From NCBI GenBank assembly GCA_002392965.1, contig DGIA01000032.1, forward strand, positions 39,396-96,834: a stretch of 57,439 nucleotides of DNA. The letters run 5' to 3'. Made by a program: the position numbers and the translations under genes. Shown in pieces: positions 1-8,683 of the stretch (position 1 is the first letter of the stretch; the number at the start of each line of letters is the position of its first letter). Below the pieces are notes generated by a model that was given only the letters and a program-made list of their open reading frames with translations, was not told where the DNA came from and made no database searches. This stretch comes from Bacteroidales bacterium UBA3834 (GTDB taxonomy: Bacteria; Bacteroidota; Bacteroidia; Bacteroidales; P3).

Positions 1-33
1 CCTAGTATTGACCTAGTAATGACCTAGTAATGA
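1..33. repeat. 11-bp tandem repeat array (CCTAG type), cut by window edge
   Basis: Three head-to-tail 11-bp units of the form CCTAGTAWTGA start at base 1, so the array probably extends beyond the left edge. The CCTAGTA core is shared with the arrays at 9456-9532 (opposite orientation) and 57186-57328. The rest of 34-222 holds no gene that I can see. Confidence 0.8.
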
Positions 34-222
34 CTATATAGAAAGTACTAAGTCATTACCCCGTCATACCTCCATCATGCCCAGGTGTTTTCTTTCATCA
101 TGCCTCATGATTATTTCACGAATCGGAAATGAATTGGCGTAATTATTCCACGAATTTTTGAGGTAAGCCTATGGTGACAAATGCCGCCATGGGCTTACTT
201 GTGCTTACTGGAGGGGAATAAA

Positions 223-254
223 TTTGCACGGACGAAAAAAAAGACGTATCTTTG
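223..254 (+). promoter_or_regulatory. Bacteroidota-type promoter for pfkA operon
   Basis: TTTG (223-226), a 20-bp spacer and TATCTTTG (247-254) match the Bacteroidota -33/-7 consensus (TTTG / TAnnTTTG) exactly. Transcription would start near 260, giving a leader of about 60 nt before the ATG at 320. Confidence 0.8.
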
Positions 255-319
255 TAGTGCACATTCCGAATGGGTGTTGTGTGCAATGGATTGAATCATA
301 ACAAACTACAATAGGATAT

Positions 320-1441
320 ATGGCTATGAAAAGAGTGATGGTGCTGACAGGCGGCGGCGACTGCCCCGGGCTGAACGCCGTGATTCGCGGCATCGTGAAA
401 CGTGCTTCGCAGACCTCCGACTGGGAGGTGATAGGCTGCATCGAGTCGTTCAACGGGGTGCTTCGCGAGCCGACGGAGATCGTGGAGCTGACGGAGAAGA
501 CGGTGGAAGGGATTCAGATACAAGGCGGTACTATATTGGGTACGACGAACAAGGGCGGCCCCTTTGCCTGGCCGGTCAAGGAGGCCGACGGCTCCTGGAG
601 CACGGCCGACAGAAGCGACGAAATGCTTCGCAAGTTGCGCTACATGGGAGTGGATGCGGTTATCAATATCGGCGGCGACGGCAGCCAACGTATCTCGCTG
701 GGTCTCGCGAAGAAAGGGCTGAATATCGTGGGCGTGCCCAAGACCATCGACAACGACCTCTCGATGACCGACTACACCTTTGGCTTCCAGACAGCGGTGC
801 AGATATGCACCGACGCCATCGACAAGCTGGTGACCACCGCGGCGAGCCACAACCGGGTGTTTATCGTCGAGGTGATGGGCCGTGACGCAGGTTGGATTGC
901 GCTCCATTCGGCCATCGCCGGCGGCGCCGATGTCTGCCTGATTCCCGAAATCCCTTACGATATCAACAAGGTGAAAGCCAAAATCGAGCAGCGGTACAAC
1001 CGGGTGCTCACAGGGAATGCCTCGCGTCGAGGCTATTGCATCATCGTGGTGGCCGAAGGGGCCTTGCCGAAAGGGGGCTCGGTGACCGGAACCGTGAGCG
1101 GCGAGGTGGGCTACCAGCACATCAAGCTCGGCGGAGTAGGGGAGCAGCTGGCTGCCGACCTGAAGGCCGCCGGCGTGGAGCACGACATCCGCTACACCAT
1201 CCTCGGTCACCTGCAGCGCGGCGGGACACCCATCGCCTTCGACCGTGTGCTGGCCACCGAGTTCGGCGTCCGCGCCATGGAGTTCGTCATGGAGGGCCGC
1301 TTCGGCCAGATGGTGGCCTACCATCATCCCGATGTGGTCGGCATCCCGCTCGAGGAGGCCGTCCGCGAGCAGAACCTGGTGGCGCCCGACAGCCGTCTGG
1401 TGCATACCGCCAAGGGGGTGGGCATAGAGTTCGGCGACTAA
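320..1441 (+). CDS. pfkA: 6-phosphofructokinase (PfkA family, mixed-type signature)
   Basis: Phosphorylates fructose 6-phosphate to fructose 1,6-bisphosphate in cytosolic glycolysis. The 373-aa product shows the nucleotide-binding GGGDCPGLNAVIRG near residues 11-24, GGDGS at 118-122, the catalytic PKTIDND at 140-146 and EVMGRDAGW further on. Gly in GGDGS is typical of ATP users, because PPi-dependent enzymes have Asp there. The Lys of PKTIDND is instead typical of PPi-type and long-type enzymes. This combination fits the 'group III' PFKs. ATP is the likelier phosphoryl donor but this is inferred. The ATG at 320 follows AGGATAT and a good promoter. It is the first gene of a probable operon with the thioesterase 13 bp downstream. 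Confidence 0.93.
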   Translation: MAMKRVMVLTGGGDCPGLNAVIRGIVKRASQTSDWEVIGCIESFNGVLREPTEIVELTEKTVEGIQIQGGTILGTTNKGGPFAWPVKEADGSWSTADRSDEMLRKLRYMGVDAVINIGGDGSQRISLGLAKKGLNIVGVPKTIDNDLSMTDYTFGFQTAVQICTDAIDKLVTTAASHNRVFIVEVMGRDAGWIALHSAIAGGADVCLIPEIPYDINKVKAKIEQRYNRVLTGNASRRGYCIIVVAEGALPKGGSVTGTVSGEVGYQHIKLGGVGEQLAADLKAAGVEHDIRYTILGHLQRGGTPIAFDRVLATEFGVRAMEFVMEGRFGQMVAYHHPDVVGIPLEEAVREQNLVAPDSRLVHTAKGVGIEFGD

Positions 1442-1454
1442 ACACGTGTGAAAT

Positions 1455-1859
1455 ATGGAAATCAAACCTTACCGCCACGAGGTGAAATACTACGAGTGCG
1501 ACCGTATGGGCATCACGCACCACAGCAACTACATCCGTTTCATGGAAGAGGCGCGGGTGGATTGGATGGACCAGTTGGGCTACGGCTTCGAGCGTATGGA
1601 GGCCGAGGGGGTGGTGTCGCCGGTGGTGGCGGTGGATTGCCGCTATCGCAATTCGACCACCTTCAAGGATGTGATCGAGATTGTGCCGACGGTGGCCGAG
1701 ATGACGGCTTTGAAGCTGGTGATCAGCTATGTGATGACCGTCGGCGGACGTGTTGTCTGCACGGGCACCAGCACCCATTGCTTCATGGAGAACGGCCGCC
1801 CCGTCTCGCTCGAGAAGCGCTTCCCCGAGCTGTACGCCAAGATGATGGAGGTGGAATAA
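1455..1859 (+). CDS. Acyl-CoA thioesterase, 4HBT/YbgC-type hotdog fold
   Basis: A 134-aa single hotdog domain, the usual length for YbgC/FadM-like thioesterases that hydrolyse acyl-CoA or acyl-ACP thioesters in the cytosol. The N-terminal stretch YYECDRMGITHHSNYIRFMEE (residues 12-32) carries the family Asp-x-x-Gly-x-x-His-x-x-x-Tyr pattern with the catalytic Asp. It lies 13 bp after pfkA and 14 bp before the restriction gene, so it probably shares the pfkA promoter. The natural substrate cannot be told from sequence. Confidence 0.88.
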   Translation: MEIKPYRHEVKYYECDRMGITHHSNYIRFMEEARVDWMDQLGYGFERMEAEGVVSPVVAVDCRYRNSTTFKDVIEIVPTVAEMTALKLVISYVMTVGGRVVCTGTSTHCFMENGRPVSLEKRFPELYAKMMEVE

Positions 1860-1873
1860 ATACAATCAGGAAA

Positions 1874-2959
1874 ATGGAAGAGTACCGGCAAATCATTAAT
1901 AGGATATGTGAGAATATACATAATGAAATCGTTGATTTTGAGGAAGACAGGGAGAAGATTCGAAAGCCTACGATGGTCTCGTCGGAGTTTATAACGAACA
2001 AACAGCAGGGAGACTGGGCGGAGGACGTGCTGTTTAGGGCGATTAACGACCATTCGTCGGACGTTATTGCTGTGAGATACGGGAAGTCGGACAATCTCGT
2101 CGCCGGCGACGAGGGTTTCGAGGCTTTCTTTAGTAAGTATCAGGAAGAGTTGGATACCATTGGCAAGCGCCCGGATCTTCTTCTTTTCAAGGCAGAGGAT
2201 TACGACAGCGCGTTGGGCACAGACATCAGCAACAAGGATTACCATGAGATAGATGCTTATGTCAGAAAAGCTATAGCGGGTATTGAGGTGCGTTCCAGTG
2301 CGTTTTTCTTTGACGGATATATGCAGGATGCAAACCGAAAAGTCGAAGAAAATAGGCGGCGGGCAATGGCTGTTAAAGAGAAGATTCTCAATGAATATAG
2401 GGATTTGCTGGAGACAAAGTCGCCGAAGATTCTGAGCCAAATTGAGGGGTGCCCGATTGAAAGTTTGGATTATCGGGTTCCTGGCTATAAGGCTTCACAA
2501 CACCTTAAAGAACTCAATGCTTTATTGTCTGAGTTGATGGGGTGTGTGAGAGCTCTCCGGGACAGGAACTCGCTCTCGTTCACACCAAAGGACGAAGACT
2601 TGAAGGTAGTGTATAAGTGGATCATGACTTACAATGTGCCACATTATTATGTCCAGGTGTTTTTTGACAGAATGTTTGGTGTGTCATTCTGTCATATTTT
2701 GGAGTTGATTGCCAATTCTGATCTGAAAGGGGAGAAGTATTTCATAGAGAAATATCCCAAGAACCAAAACAAAACCACGATAAAGATTCCTGTGCAGGAT
2801 GGTGTTTGCTTGGTTGCAGAGCCGATGATAGAACCTCGGCATTATAGTATGAGGAAGGAACTTGGTAAGGGAAGGCTCTTATTTTACGTGGGGTTTGATG
2901 GAGGTGAGGCCCGTATTGACAAGGAGGCGTTTGACCGGTTGTTCGGCTGCAATTTATGA
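1874..2959 (+). CDS. Type II restriction endonuclease, probably AccI-like
   Basis: 361 aa. The frame stays open further upstream, but that part overlaps the thioesterase gene. The ATG at 1874, preceded by AGGAAA, is the sensible start. A PD-(D/E)xK-like core is visible: RPDLLLF at 99-105 and IEVRSS at 137-142, with Arg in place of the usual Lys. A conserved-looking stretch at 238-270 includes VPHYYVQVFFD. From memory this resembles the AccI restriction family, but that is recognition, not a search. Its stop overlaps the methyltransferase start by 4 bp (ATGA), the standard layout of an R-M pair. Base composition is visibly more AT-rich than the flanking genes, which suggests horizontal acquisition. 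A less likely alternative is another PD-(D/E)xK REase family. Confidence 0.75.
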   Translation: MEEYRQIINRICENIHNEIVDFEEDREKIRKPTMVSSEFITNKQQGDWAEDVLFRAINDHSSDVIAVRYGKSDNLVAGDEGFEAFFSKYQEELDTIGKRPDLLLFKAEDYDSALGTDISNKDYHEIDAYVRKAIAGIEVRSSAFFFDGYMQDANRKVEENRRRAMAVKEKILNEYRDLLETKSPKILSQIEGCPIESLDYRVPGYKASQHLKELNALLSELMGCVRALRDRNSLSFTPKDEDLKVVYKWIMTYNVPHYYVQVFFDRMFGVSFCHILELIANSDLKGEKYFIEKYPKNQNKTTIKIPVQDGVCLVAEPMIEPRHYSMRKELGKGRLLFYVGFDGGEARIDKEAFDRLFGCNL

Positions 2960-4497
2960 TAACGAACAGGGAATATTCGGATAGGGTGGGGCTTGTGCAT
3001 AGAAAAAAGTATGCGCAGTTTTTTACGCCGAAGGTTATTTCCGACTTCATGGCGAGTTGGGTGCTTGCTGATGGACGTCGTTGCAAAGAGGTTTTGGACC
3101 CGGCATTCGGATTGGGTGTGTTTGGGGATTCATTGTTGGGAATGGACCGAAATGTAAAGGTCACGGGGTTTGATATTGATGATTGTATTTTGAGTGCGGC
3201 GCAGGAAAACTTTTCGTCCATGAGGGAAAGTGTGTCTATTGTCAAACAAGATTACTTGACATCCTCTTGGGAGAAGAAGTACGATGGCATTATATGCAAT
3301 CCACCGTATTTCAAGTTCCACGACTATGACAATGCCTATTATATTTCCGATGTCAACCGCCGTCTTGATACGAGGCTGAATGGCTTTACCAACATCTATA
3401 CGTTGTTTCTTCTGAAGTCGATTCACCAACTGAAAGAAAGAGGGCGGCTGGCCTACATCATCCCGTCGGAGTTCATGAATTCCGACTATGGGGTAGAGGT
3501 GAAGCGGACTCTTGTTGAGAGCAATGTGTTGAAGCATGTCGTCATAGTTGATTTTAACGAATGTGCTTTTGACGATGCGTTGACGACGGCGTCTATTTTG
3601 CTATGTGAAAAGAATGAGAGAGTGGAGAGTGTCCGCTTTTCGGTAGTTAAAGATGTGTCGTGCTTGGAGTCATGTTTGGACGAGTGTAAGTCGTATAAGC
3701 CGAGTGAACTTGATGTAAATGTGAAGTGGAAGCAGTATTATGAACCGACAAATGCTTCCAAATTCAGGAATCTGGTACCTTTTAATTTATTTGCCAAAGT
3801 GACGAGAGGAATTGCGACAGGCGCCAATGAATATTTTACGTTTAACAGAGCCAAGAGTGAGGCGTTTAACATACCCAAAGGTTGCTTGTTGCCCTGTATC
3901 TGCCATGTTCAAGATGTTAGGACAGCCGTATTTACAGAAGGTGATTTTAGGATGTTGGCCGATGCCAACAAGAATGTGTATCTGTTCGATGGGCATGCAA
4001 GTGAGGAGGATGCTTGGGTAAAGAGGTATTTGGAGTTGGGAAGGCAACATGGGTACGATAAGAGGTATCTCACGGCGAGTCGAACCCCATGGTATTCCAT
4101 TGAAAACCGGCCGGCCGCACCGATATGGGTGTCTGTGTTCAACCGCAGAGGGTTGCGCTTTGTGCGGAATGAGGCCAATGTGCGTAATTTGACCACATTT
4201 CATTGTGTTTATACAAAAGGCGTGGTCGATACGGATATTCTATTTGCTTATCTGCTTACGTCTGTGGCGCAGCAGATATTCCTTGACAATTCCCGCCAGT
4301 ATGGCAACGGGTTAGTGAAGTTCGAACCCAATGATTTGAACAAGGGTATGGTGGTCGATCTGACACTTTTGAACAAGGATGAAAAAGATTTTGTCAAGAG
4401 CATTTACGACCTTATCCGGCAGCAGGGAGACAGAACGATTGAATTGGTTGGGCAACTGGATGCCTTTTTCTTGAAAAAATATACAGACAAGGTCTGA
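2956..4497 (+). CDS. N6-adenine DNA methyltransferase of the R-M pair
   Basis: 513 aa. It methylates adenine at the site cut by the upstream nuclease, protecting host DNA. Visible motifs are QFFTP (21-25), SAM-binding motif I DPAFGLGVF (48-56), acidic motif II around GFDID (71-75) and catalytic motif IV NPPY (115-118). That order is typical of gamma-class N6-adenine enzymes of the Eco57I/type II kind. The C-terminal half (about 250-500) is presumably the target-recognition region. It shares the AT-rich composition of the restriction gene and overlaps it by 4 bp. The recognition sequence cannot be read from the protein. If the partner is AccI-like, GTMKAC-type sites are a guess only. Confidence 0.88.
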   Translation: MITNREYSDRVGLVHRKKYAQFFTPKVISDFMASWVLADGRRCKEVLDPAFGLGVFGDSLLGMDRNVKVTGFDIDDCILSAAQENFSSMRESVSIVKQDYLTSSWEKKYDGIICNPPYFKFHDYDNAYYISDVNRRLDTRLNGFTNIYTLFLLKSIHQLKERGRLAYIIPSEFMNSDYGVEVKRTLVESNVLKHVVIVDFNECAFDDALTTASILLCEKNERVESVRFSVVKDVSCLESCLDECKSYKPSELDVNVKWKQYYEPTNASKFRNLVPFNLFAKVTRGIATGANEYFTFNRAKSEAFNIPKGCLLPCICHVQDVRTAVFTEGDFRMLADANKNVYLFDGHASEEDAWVKRYLELGRQHGYDKRYLTASRTPWYSIENRPAAPIWVSVFNRRGLRFVRNEANVRNLTTFHCVYTKGVVDTDILFAYLLTSVAQQIFLDNSRQYGNGLVKFEPNDLNKGMVVDLTLLNKDEKDFVKSIYDLIRQQGDRTIELVGQLDAFFLKKYTDKV

Positions 4498-4515
4498 GAG
4501 TATTGGAAAAAGTTG

Positions 4516-4523
4516 TATCTTTG
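4516..4523 (+). promoter_or_regulatory. -7 promoter box (TATCTTTG) upstream of purH
   Basis: TATCTTTG lies 19 bp after the methyltransferase stop and about 90 bp before purH. No convincing TTTG sits at -33. It marks the point where the housekeeping transcription unit resumes after the R-M genes. Confidence 0.6.
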
Positions 4524-4609
4524 CATTCGGCGAGTATTGTATGATATGTCGCGCATGTGATATATTGTCAATGCTTTATATGGATATGTAATATAATAAA
4601 AACAATAAT

Positions 4610-6139
4610 ATGGAACCTAAACGTATAAAATCAGCCCTCATCTCCGTCTTCTACAAGGACGGGTTGGAGGACATCGTTCGAGCACTTGACGCACAAGGGG
4701 TGACCATCTACAGCACTGGTGGAACCCAGAAATTTATAGAGGAATTAGGTATCAAGCCTGTGGCGGTGGAGAGCCTTACGGGTTATCCCAGCATTCTGGG
4801 CGGCCGTGTGAAAACCTTGCATCCGAAGGTGTTCGGCGGCATCCTGGCCCGTCGCGACAACGAAGGCGACAACAAGCAGCTGGCCGAGTACGAGATACCG
4901 GAAATCGACCTTGTGATTGTGGACCTGTATCCCTTCGAGCAGACCGTTGCCAGCGGCGCTTCGGAGCAGGATATCATAGAGAAGATTGACATCGGCGGCA
5001 TCAGCCTCATACGCGGCGCCGCCAAGAACTTCAACGACGTGGTCATAGTGCCCGCTGTGGACTACTACAAGGAGTTCCTCGACATCTACACCGCACAGGA
5101 CGGCTGCACCACACTGGAGCAGCGCCACCGCTTCGCCGCCTATGCCTTCAACGTCAGCAGCCACTACGACACCGCCATCTTCAACCACTTCAACGGTACA
5201 GAGCAGATCCCTGTCTTCAAGCAGAGCTGCAAACACGGCGAGGTGCTGAGATACGGGGAAAATCCTCACCAGAAAGGAGTTTTCTACGGCAATATCGACG
5301 ACTGCTTCGACAAACTCAACGGCAAAGAGATCAGCTATAACAACCTGGGCGACATCGACGCCGCCTGCGCCCTTATCGACGACTTCGAGGGTCAGACCGC
5401 TTTCGCCATCCTGAAGCACAACAACGCCTGCGGTATGGCCGTGCGCCCCACGCTCCTCGAGGCATGGAAAGATGCGTTGGCTGGAGACCCCGTGAGTGCC
5501 TTCGGTGGTGTGCTTATCTGCAACCAGAAGGTGACCAAAGAGGTGGCCGACGAGATGCACAAGATATTCTTCGAGGTCTGTATTGCCCCCGACTACGACG
5601 CCGAGGCCCTCGAGGTGCTGCGTGGCAAGAAGAACCGCATCATCTTGCGCCGCAAAGGCTTCAAGATGGCCGACCCGATGTTCCGCTCCGTGCTGAACGG
5701 CGTGCTGGTGCAAGACCGCGACACTGTGGTGCCCACCGCCGCCGAGATGCAGAAGAGTGTGACATCGACACCCATCACTTCTGGGCAGGCCGAGGATTTG
5801 GCCTTCGCCACCATCCTTGTGAAGCATACCAAGAGCAACGCCATCGTGCTGGCCAAGGGTAAGCAGCTTTATGCCAGCGGAACAGGCCAGACCAGCCGTG
5901 TGGATGCGTTGCGCCAGGCCATCGCCAAGGCCAAGAGTTTCAACTTCGACCTCAACGGTGCCGTCATGGCCAGCGATGCCTTCTTCCCCTTCCCCGACTG
6001 TGTGGAGATTGCACATGAGGCAGGCATTGTGGCTGTGGCTCATCCGGGCGGGAGCATCCATGACCAGGACAGCATCGACTACTGTGAGTCGCACCACATG
6101 GGAATGGCTATTACAGGCAAGAGACACTTTAAACATTAA
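4610..6139 (+). CDS. purH: Bifunctional AICAR transformylase / IMP cyclohydrolase
   Basis: Catalyses the last two steps of purine synthesis, AICAR to FAICAR to IMP, in the cytosol. 509 aa, normal for PurH. The N-terminal IMP cyclohydrolase (MGS-like) domain includes IYSTGGTQKFI and GYPSILGGRVKTLHPKVFGG. The transformylase domain includes RYGENPHQKG and AILKHNNACGMA, with the Lys-His pair important for catalysis. The C-terminus ends in the characteristic GMAITGKRHFKH. The ATG at 4610 is the first Met of the conserved start. mreB begins 5 bp after its stop, so the two are co-transcribed. A purH-mreB order is seen in other Bacteroidota. Confidence 0.97.
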   Translation: MEPKRIKSALISVFYKDGLEDIVRALDAQGVTIYSTGGTQKFIEELGIKPVAVESLTGYPSILGGRVKTLHPKVFGGILARRDNEGDNKQLAEYEIPEIDLVIVDLYPFEQTVASGASEQDIIEKIDIGGISLIRGAAKNFNDVVIVPAVDYYKEFLDIYTAQDGCTTLEQRHRFAAYAFNVSSHYDTAIFNHFNGTEQIPVFKQSCKHGEVLRYGENPHQKGVFYGNIDDCFDKLNGKEISYNNLGDIDAACALIDDFEGQTAFAILKHNNACGMAVRPTLLEAWKDALAGDPVSAFGGVLICNQKVTKEVADEMHKIFFEVCIAPDYDAEALEVLRGKKNRIILRRKGFKMADPMFRSVLNGVLVQDRDTVVPTAAEMQKSVTSTPITSGQAEDLAFATILVKHTKSNAIVLAKGKQLYASGTGQTSRVDALRQAIAKAKSFNFDLNGAVMASDAFFPFPDCVEIAHEAGIVAVAHPGGSIHDQDSIDYCESHHMGMAITGKRHFKH

Positions 6140-6144
6140 TATAC

Positions 6145-7167
6145 ATGGGACTTTTTTCATTCTTTAACCGCGAGGTGGCAATGGACTTGGGTACCGCCAA
6201 CTCCATTGTGATATACAACGACCAGGTAGTCATCGATGAGCCCTCTATTGTGGCTTATGACCGAAATAACAACAAGATCATTGCTGTCGGCAAGCGTGCC
6301 CAGTTGATGGATGGAAAAACCGATCGCAACGTGGAGACCATTCGTCCGTTGCGCGGCGGTGTCATTGCCGACTTCGAGATGGCTCAGCACCTGATTCGCG
6401 AGCTTATCGGCATGACCAATGTCAACCGTTCGTTCCTGCCTCCATCGCTCCGCATGGTCATCTGCATACCCAGCGGTATCACCAATGTGGAGGAGCGTGC
6501 CGTGCGAGAAAGCGCAGAGCAGGCAGGCGCCAAGGAGATACGTATGATCCACGAGCCCATGGCGGCTGCCATCGGTATCGGTATCGACGTGCTGCAGCCC
6601 GAGGGACACATGGTGGTCGATATCGGAGGCGGTACGGCAGAAATCGCGGTCATCTCCTTAGGCGGCATTGTGTGCAACAATTCCATCCGTATTGCCGGTG
6701 ACGTGTTCAATGAGAATGTCGTGGATTATATGAAGCGCCAGCACAACATGATTATCGGCGTGCGTACGGCCGAGCAGGTGAAGATCGCCGTCGGCGCCGC
6801 TGTCAGCGAATTGGCCGATCCGCCCGAGGACTTCCGTACCACCGGTCGCGACTTGCTCACGGGACTGCCCAAGGAAATCAGCGTCAACTATAAGGAGATT
6901 GCCCACGCATTGGATAAGAGTATAGCCAGCATCGAGCAGGCTATCCTCGATACCCTTGCCGCCACTCCTCCCGAACTGGCTGCCGATATCTACAAGACAG
7001 GTATCTATCTGGCCGGCGGCGGTGCTTTGCTGCGTGGATTGGATCAGCGTGTGAGCAGCAAGACCAAGCTGCAGGTGCATATCGCCGACGACCCGCTGCG
7101 TGCTGTGGCCCGTGGTACCGGTATCGCCCTCAAGAACTTCAATAAATTCTCATTCCTCATTCGATGA
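6145..7167 (+). CDS. mreB: Rod-shape cytoskeletal actin homologue MreB
   Basis: 340-aa bacterial actin that polymerises under the inner membrane and steers peptidoglycan synthesis. The phosphate-1 region MDLGTANSIVI lies near residues 13-23, phosphate-2 MVVDIGGGTAEIAVIS near 156-171, and YLAGGGALLRGLD towards the C-terminus. The N-terminal GLFSFFNREV is a typical membrane-contact helix. The gene is 5 bp after purH and overlaps the next gene by 4 bp (ATGA). In many Bacteroidota mreC, mreD, PBP2 and rodA follow. Here none does; a secreted peptidase gene sits there instead. Confidence 0.97.
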   Translation: MGLFSFFNREVAMDLGTANSIVIYNDQVVIDEPSIVAYDRNNNKIIAVGKRAQLMDGKTDRNVETIRPLRGGVIADFEMAQHLIRELIGMTNVNRSFLPPSLRMVICIPSGITNVEERAVRESAEQAGAKEIRMIHEPMAAAIGIGIDVLQPEGHMVVDIGGGTAEIAVISLGGIVCNNSIRIAGDVFNENVVDYMKRQHNMIIGVRTAEQVKIAVGAAVSELADPPEDFRTTGRDLLTGLPKEISVNYKEIAHALDKSIASIEQAILDTLAATPPELAADIYKTGIYLAGGGALLRGLDQRVSSKTKLQVHIADDPLRAVARGTGIALKNFNKFSFLIR

Positions 7168-8615
7168 AGAGATTGCTGGTGCTGGTGCTCCTGCTGACGG
7201 CGGGAGCAATGGCTTCGGCACAGTTCAAATTGCGCCCTGATGCCTTTCCGCCGGAGCCGGAACCCCTTGCCGTCAAGGCGGTGACAATGGCTGCCGATGT
7301 CAGCCAGATGGCGCAGTGGGACCGTTATCCGACCTACGGCACCTATGTGGCTATGATGCAGCAATGGGCCGCCGACTTCCCGGCTCTTTGCCGTCTAGAT
7401 ACCATCGGCACTTCTATACAGGGTCGTTTGATACTGAGCCTTGAGATAGCCGGAAACCTTGCCGACACCACCTTGCCCGAATTCTTCTATTCCTCTACCA
7501 TACATGGTGATGAGGTGACCGGCTATGTGATGATGCTGCGGTTGATAGACACGCTGTTGCATGGCTACGGGTCAAATCCCTTTTATACCCGGCTCGTCAA
7601 CACCACTCGCATCTGTATCAACCCTTTGGCCAACCCCGACGGCACCTATCGTTCGGGTGACAACACGGTGCAGGGGGCGCAGCGCTACAATGCCAACTAC
7701 GTGGACCTCAACCGCAACTATCCCAATCCTTTCGGCTCCTCGCCGGCAAACCTGCAGCAGGAGAATGCGGCCATGATATCCTATGTCGGCAGCCATCAAT
7801 TCCGTCTCAGCGCCAACCTGCACGGAGGCTCCGAAGTGATGAACTACCCATGGGACTGCTTCACCTCCGCCCAGAATCCGCATCCGAAGAGTGCTTGGTG
7901 GCAGGAGGTCTGCAAGCGCCTAGTCGATACCATCCATACCTATACCGGCGACCACTTCAACGATGTCACCAGCGAAGGCTATATCGCCGGCGGCGACTGG
8001 TATGTCATCACCGGCGGCCGGCAGGACTACATGAATTATTACCACAACTGCCTCGAGCTCACCATGGAAGTCTCTACAACCAAGTTGCTCGGCAGCAGCC
8101 AACTGCCCGTCTATTGGAACTTCCTCCAGCATTCCTTGGTGAACTATATCGACATGATTCACCACTTGAACCTTGTCTCTGTGACAAGCGCCGACCCCTC
8201 GATGGGAACTGTCGAAGGAGGTGGCCTGTTCGGTAACGGCGACACCGCTGTGCTGGTGGCAACAGCCAAGAGTGGTTATCGCTTTTCTCATTGGAGCAAT
8301 GGCGCCGCCGACAATCCTCTGCTTGCAACGGTGGATGAGGATACCCTCAACCCGCGTGCTGTCGCCGTGATGTCCGATACCTTGTTTACGGCCCACTTCG
8401 TGCCGGATACAGCCGTGCATTCCGCCATCTGCCCTGTGGCTGAATCCCCGAAGATCTATGTCCGTGACGGCCGCGTTGTGGTCGAAGCCGACGGGTGGCA
8501 ACAGATGGATGTCTATGATGCGATGGGCCGCCAGGTGACCGATGCCGTTCTCCGCCGTGGAGTTTATTTCGTCAAGGTAGGGGAGTGTCCCATACGCAAA
8601 GTGGTCGTCCTGTAA
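7164..8615 (+). CDS. Secreted M14-family zinc carboxypeptidase with C-terminal sorting-like domain
   Basis: 483 aa with a signal peptide (residues 1-19, cleavage near ASA-Q). Peptidase M14 domain at about 50-330: zinc ligands HGDE (His114, Glu117) and NLHGG (His220), the substrate-binding DLNRNYP (181-187), and a catalytic Glu in LELTMEVS (297-304). A divergent InlB B-repeat-like module follows at about 340-420 (GYRFSHWSNGA). The end (about 430-483: MDVYDAMGRQVTD, GVYFVKV) resembles a T9SS type A sorting domain, though no YPNP motif is present. It probably reaches the cell surface and trims peptides. Its ATGA overlap with mreB implies translational coupling. It ends convergently with the ribosomal-protein operon terminator. 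Confidence 0.88.
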   Translation: MKRLLVLVLLLTAGAMASAQFKLRPDAFPPEPEPLAVKAVTMAADVSQMAQWDRYPTYGTYVAMMQQWAADFPALCRLDTIGTSIQGRLILSLEIAGNLADTTLPEFFYSSTIHGDEVTGYVMMLRLIDTLLHGYGSNPFYTRLVNTTRICINPLANPDGTYRSGDNTVQGAQRYNANYVDLNRNYPNPFGSSPANLQQENAAMISYVGSHQFRLSANLHGGSEVMNYPWDCFTSAQNPHPKSAWWQEVCKRLVDTIHTYTGDHFNDVTSEGYIAGGDWYVITGGRQDYMNYYHNCLELTMEVSTTKLLGSSQLPVYWNFLQHSLVNYIDMIHHLNLVSVTSADPSMGTVEGGGLFGNGDTAVLVATAKSGYRFSHWSNGAADNPLLATVDEDTLNPRAVAVMSDTLFTAHFVPDTAVHSAICPVAESPKIYVRDGRVVVEADGWQQMDVYDAMGRQVTDAVLRRGVYFVKVGECPIRKVVVL

Positions 8616-8624
8616 CGTCCACAT

Positions 8625-8658
8625 AAAAAAACCTACCCCACATTAGATGTGGGATAGG
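8625..8658 (-). terminator. Intrinsic terminator for the rpmG-DUF4295 operon
   Basis: A 12-bp stem with one mismatch (CCTACCCCACAT / ATGTGGGATAGG, loop TAG) spans 8632-8658. On the minus strand it is followed by a run of seven T (complement of 8625-8631). No T-run follows it in the plus direction, so it serves mainly the minus-strand genes. Confidence 0.8.
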
Positions 8659-8683
8659 CCAAAACAAAAGCGTATGAAAAAAA

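Noticed and set aside
296..1465. Long open frame antisense to pfkA
   Set aside because: Its His/Val/Gly-rich translation has no protein-like features and the opposite strand carries a full conserved pfkA. Similar antisense frames opposite purH, acdA, GH92 and the PLP enzyme were rejected for the same reason.
1448..1873. N-terminal extension of the restriction enzyme over the thioesterase gene
   Set aside because: The extension overlaps the well-conserved thioesterase in another frame and reads as Gly/Arg-rich shadow sequence. The ATG at 1874 has a ribosome-binding site.
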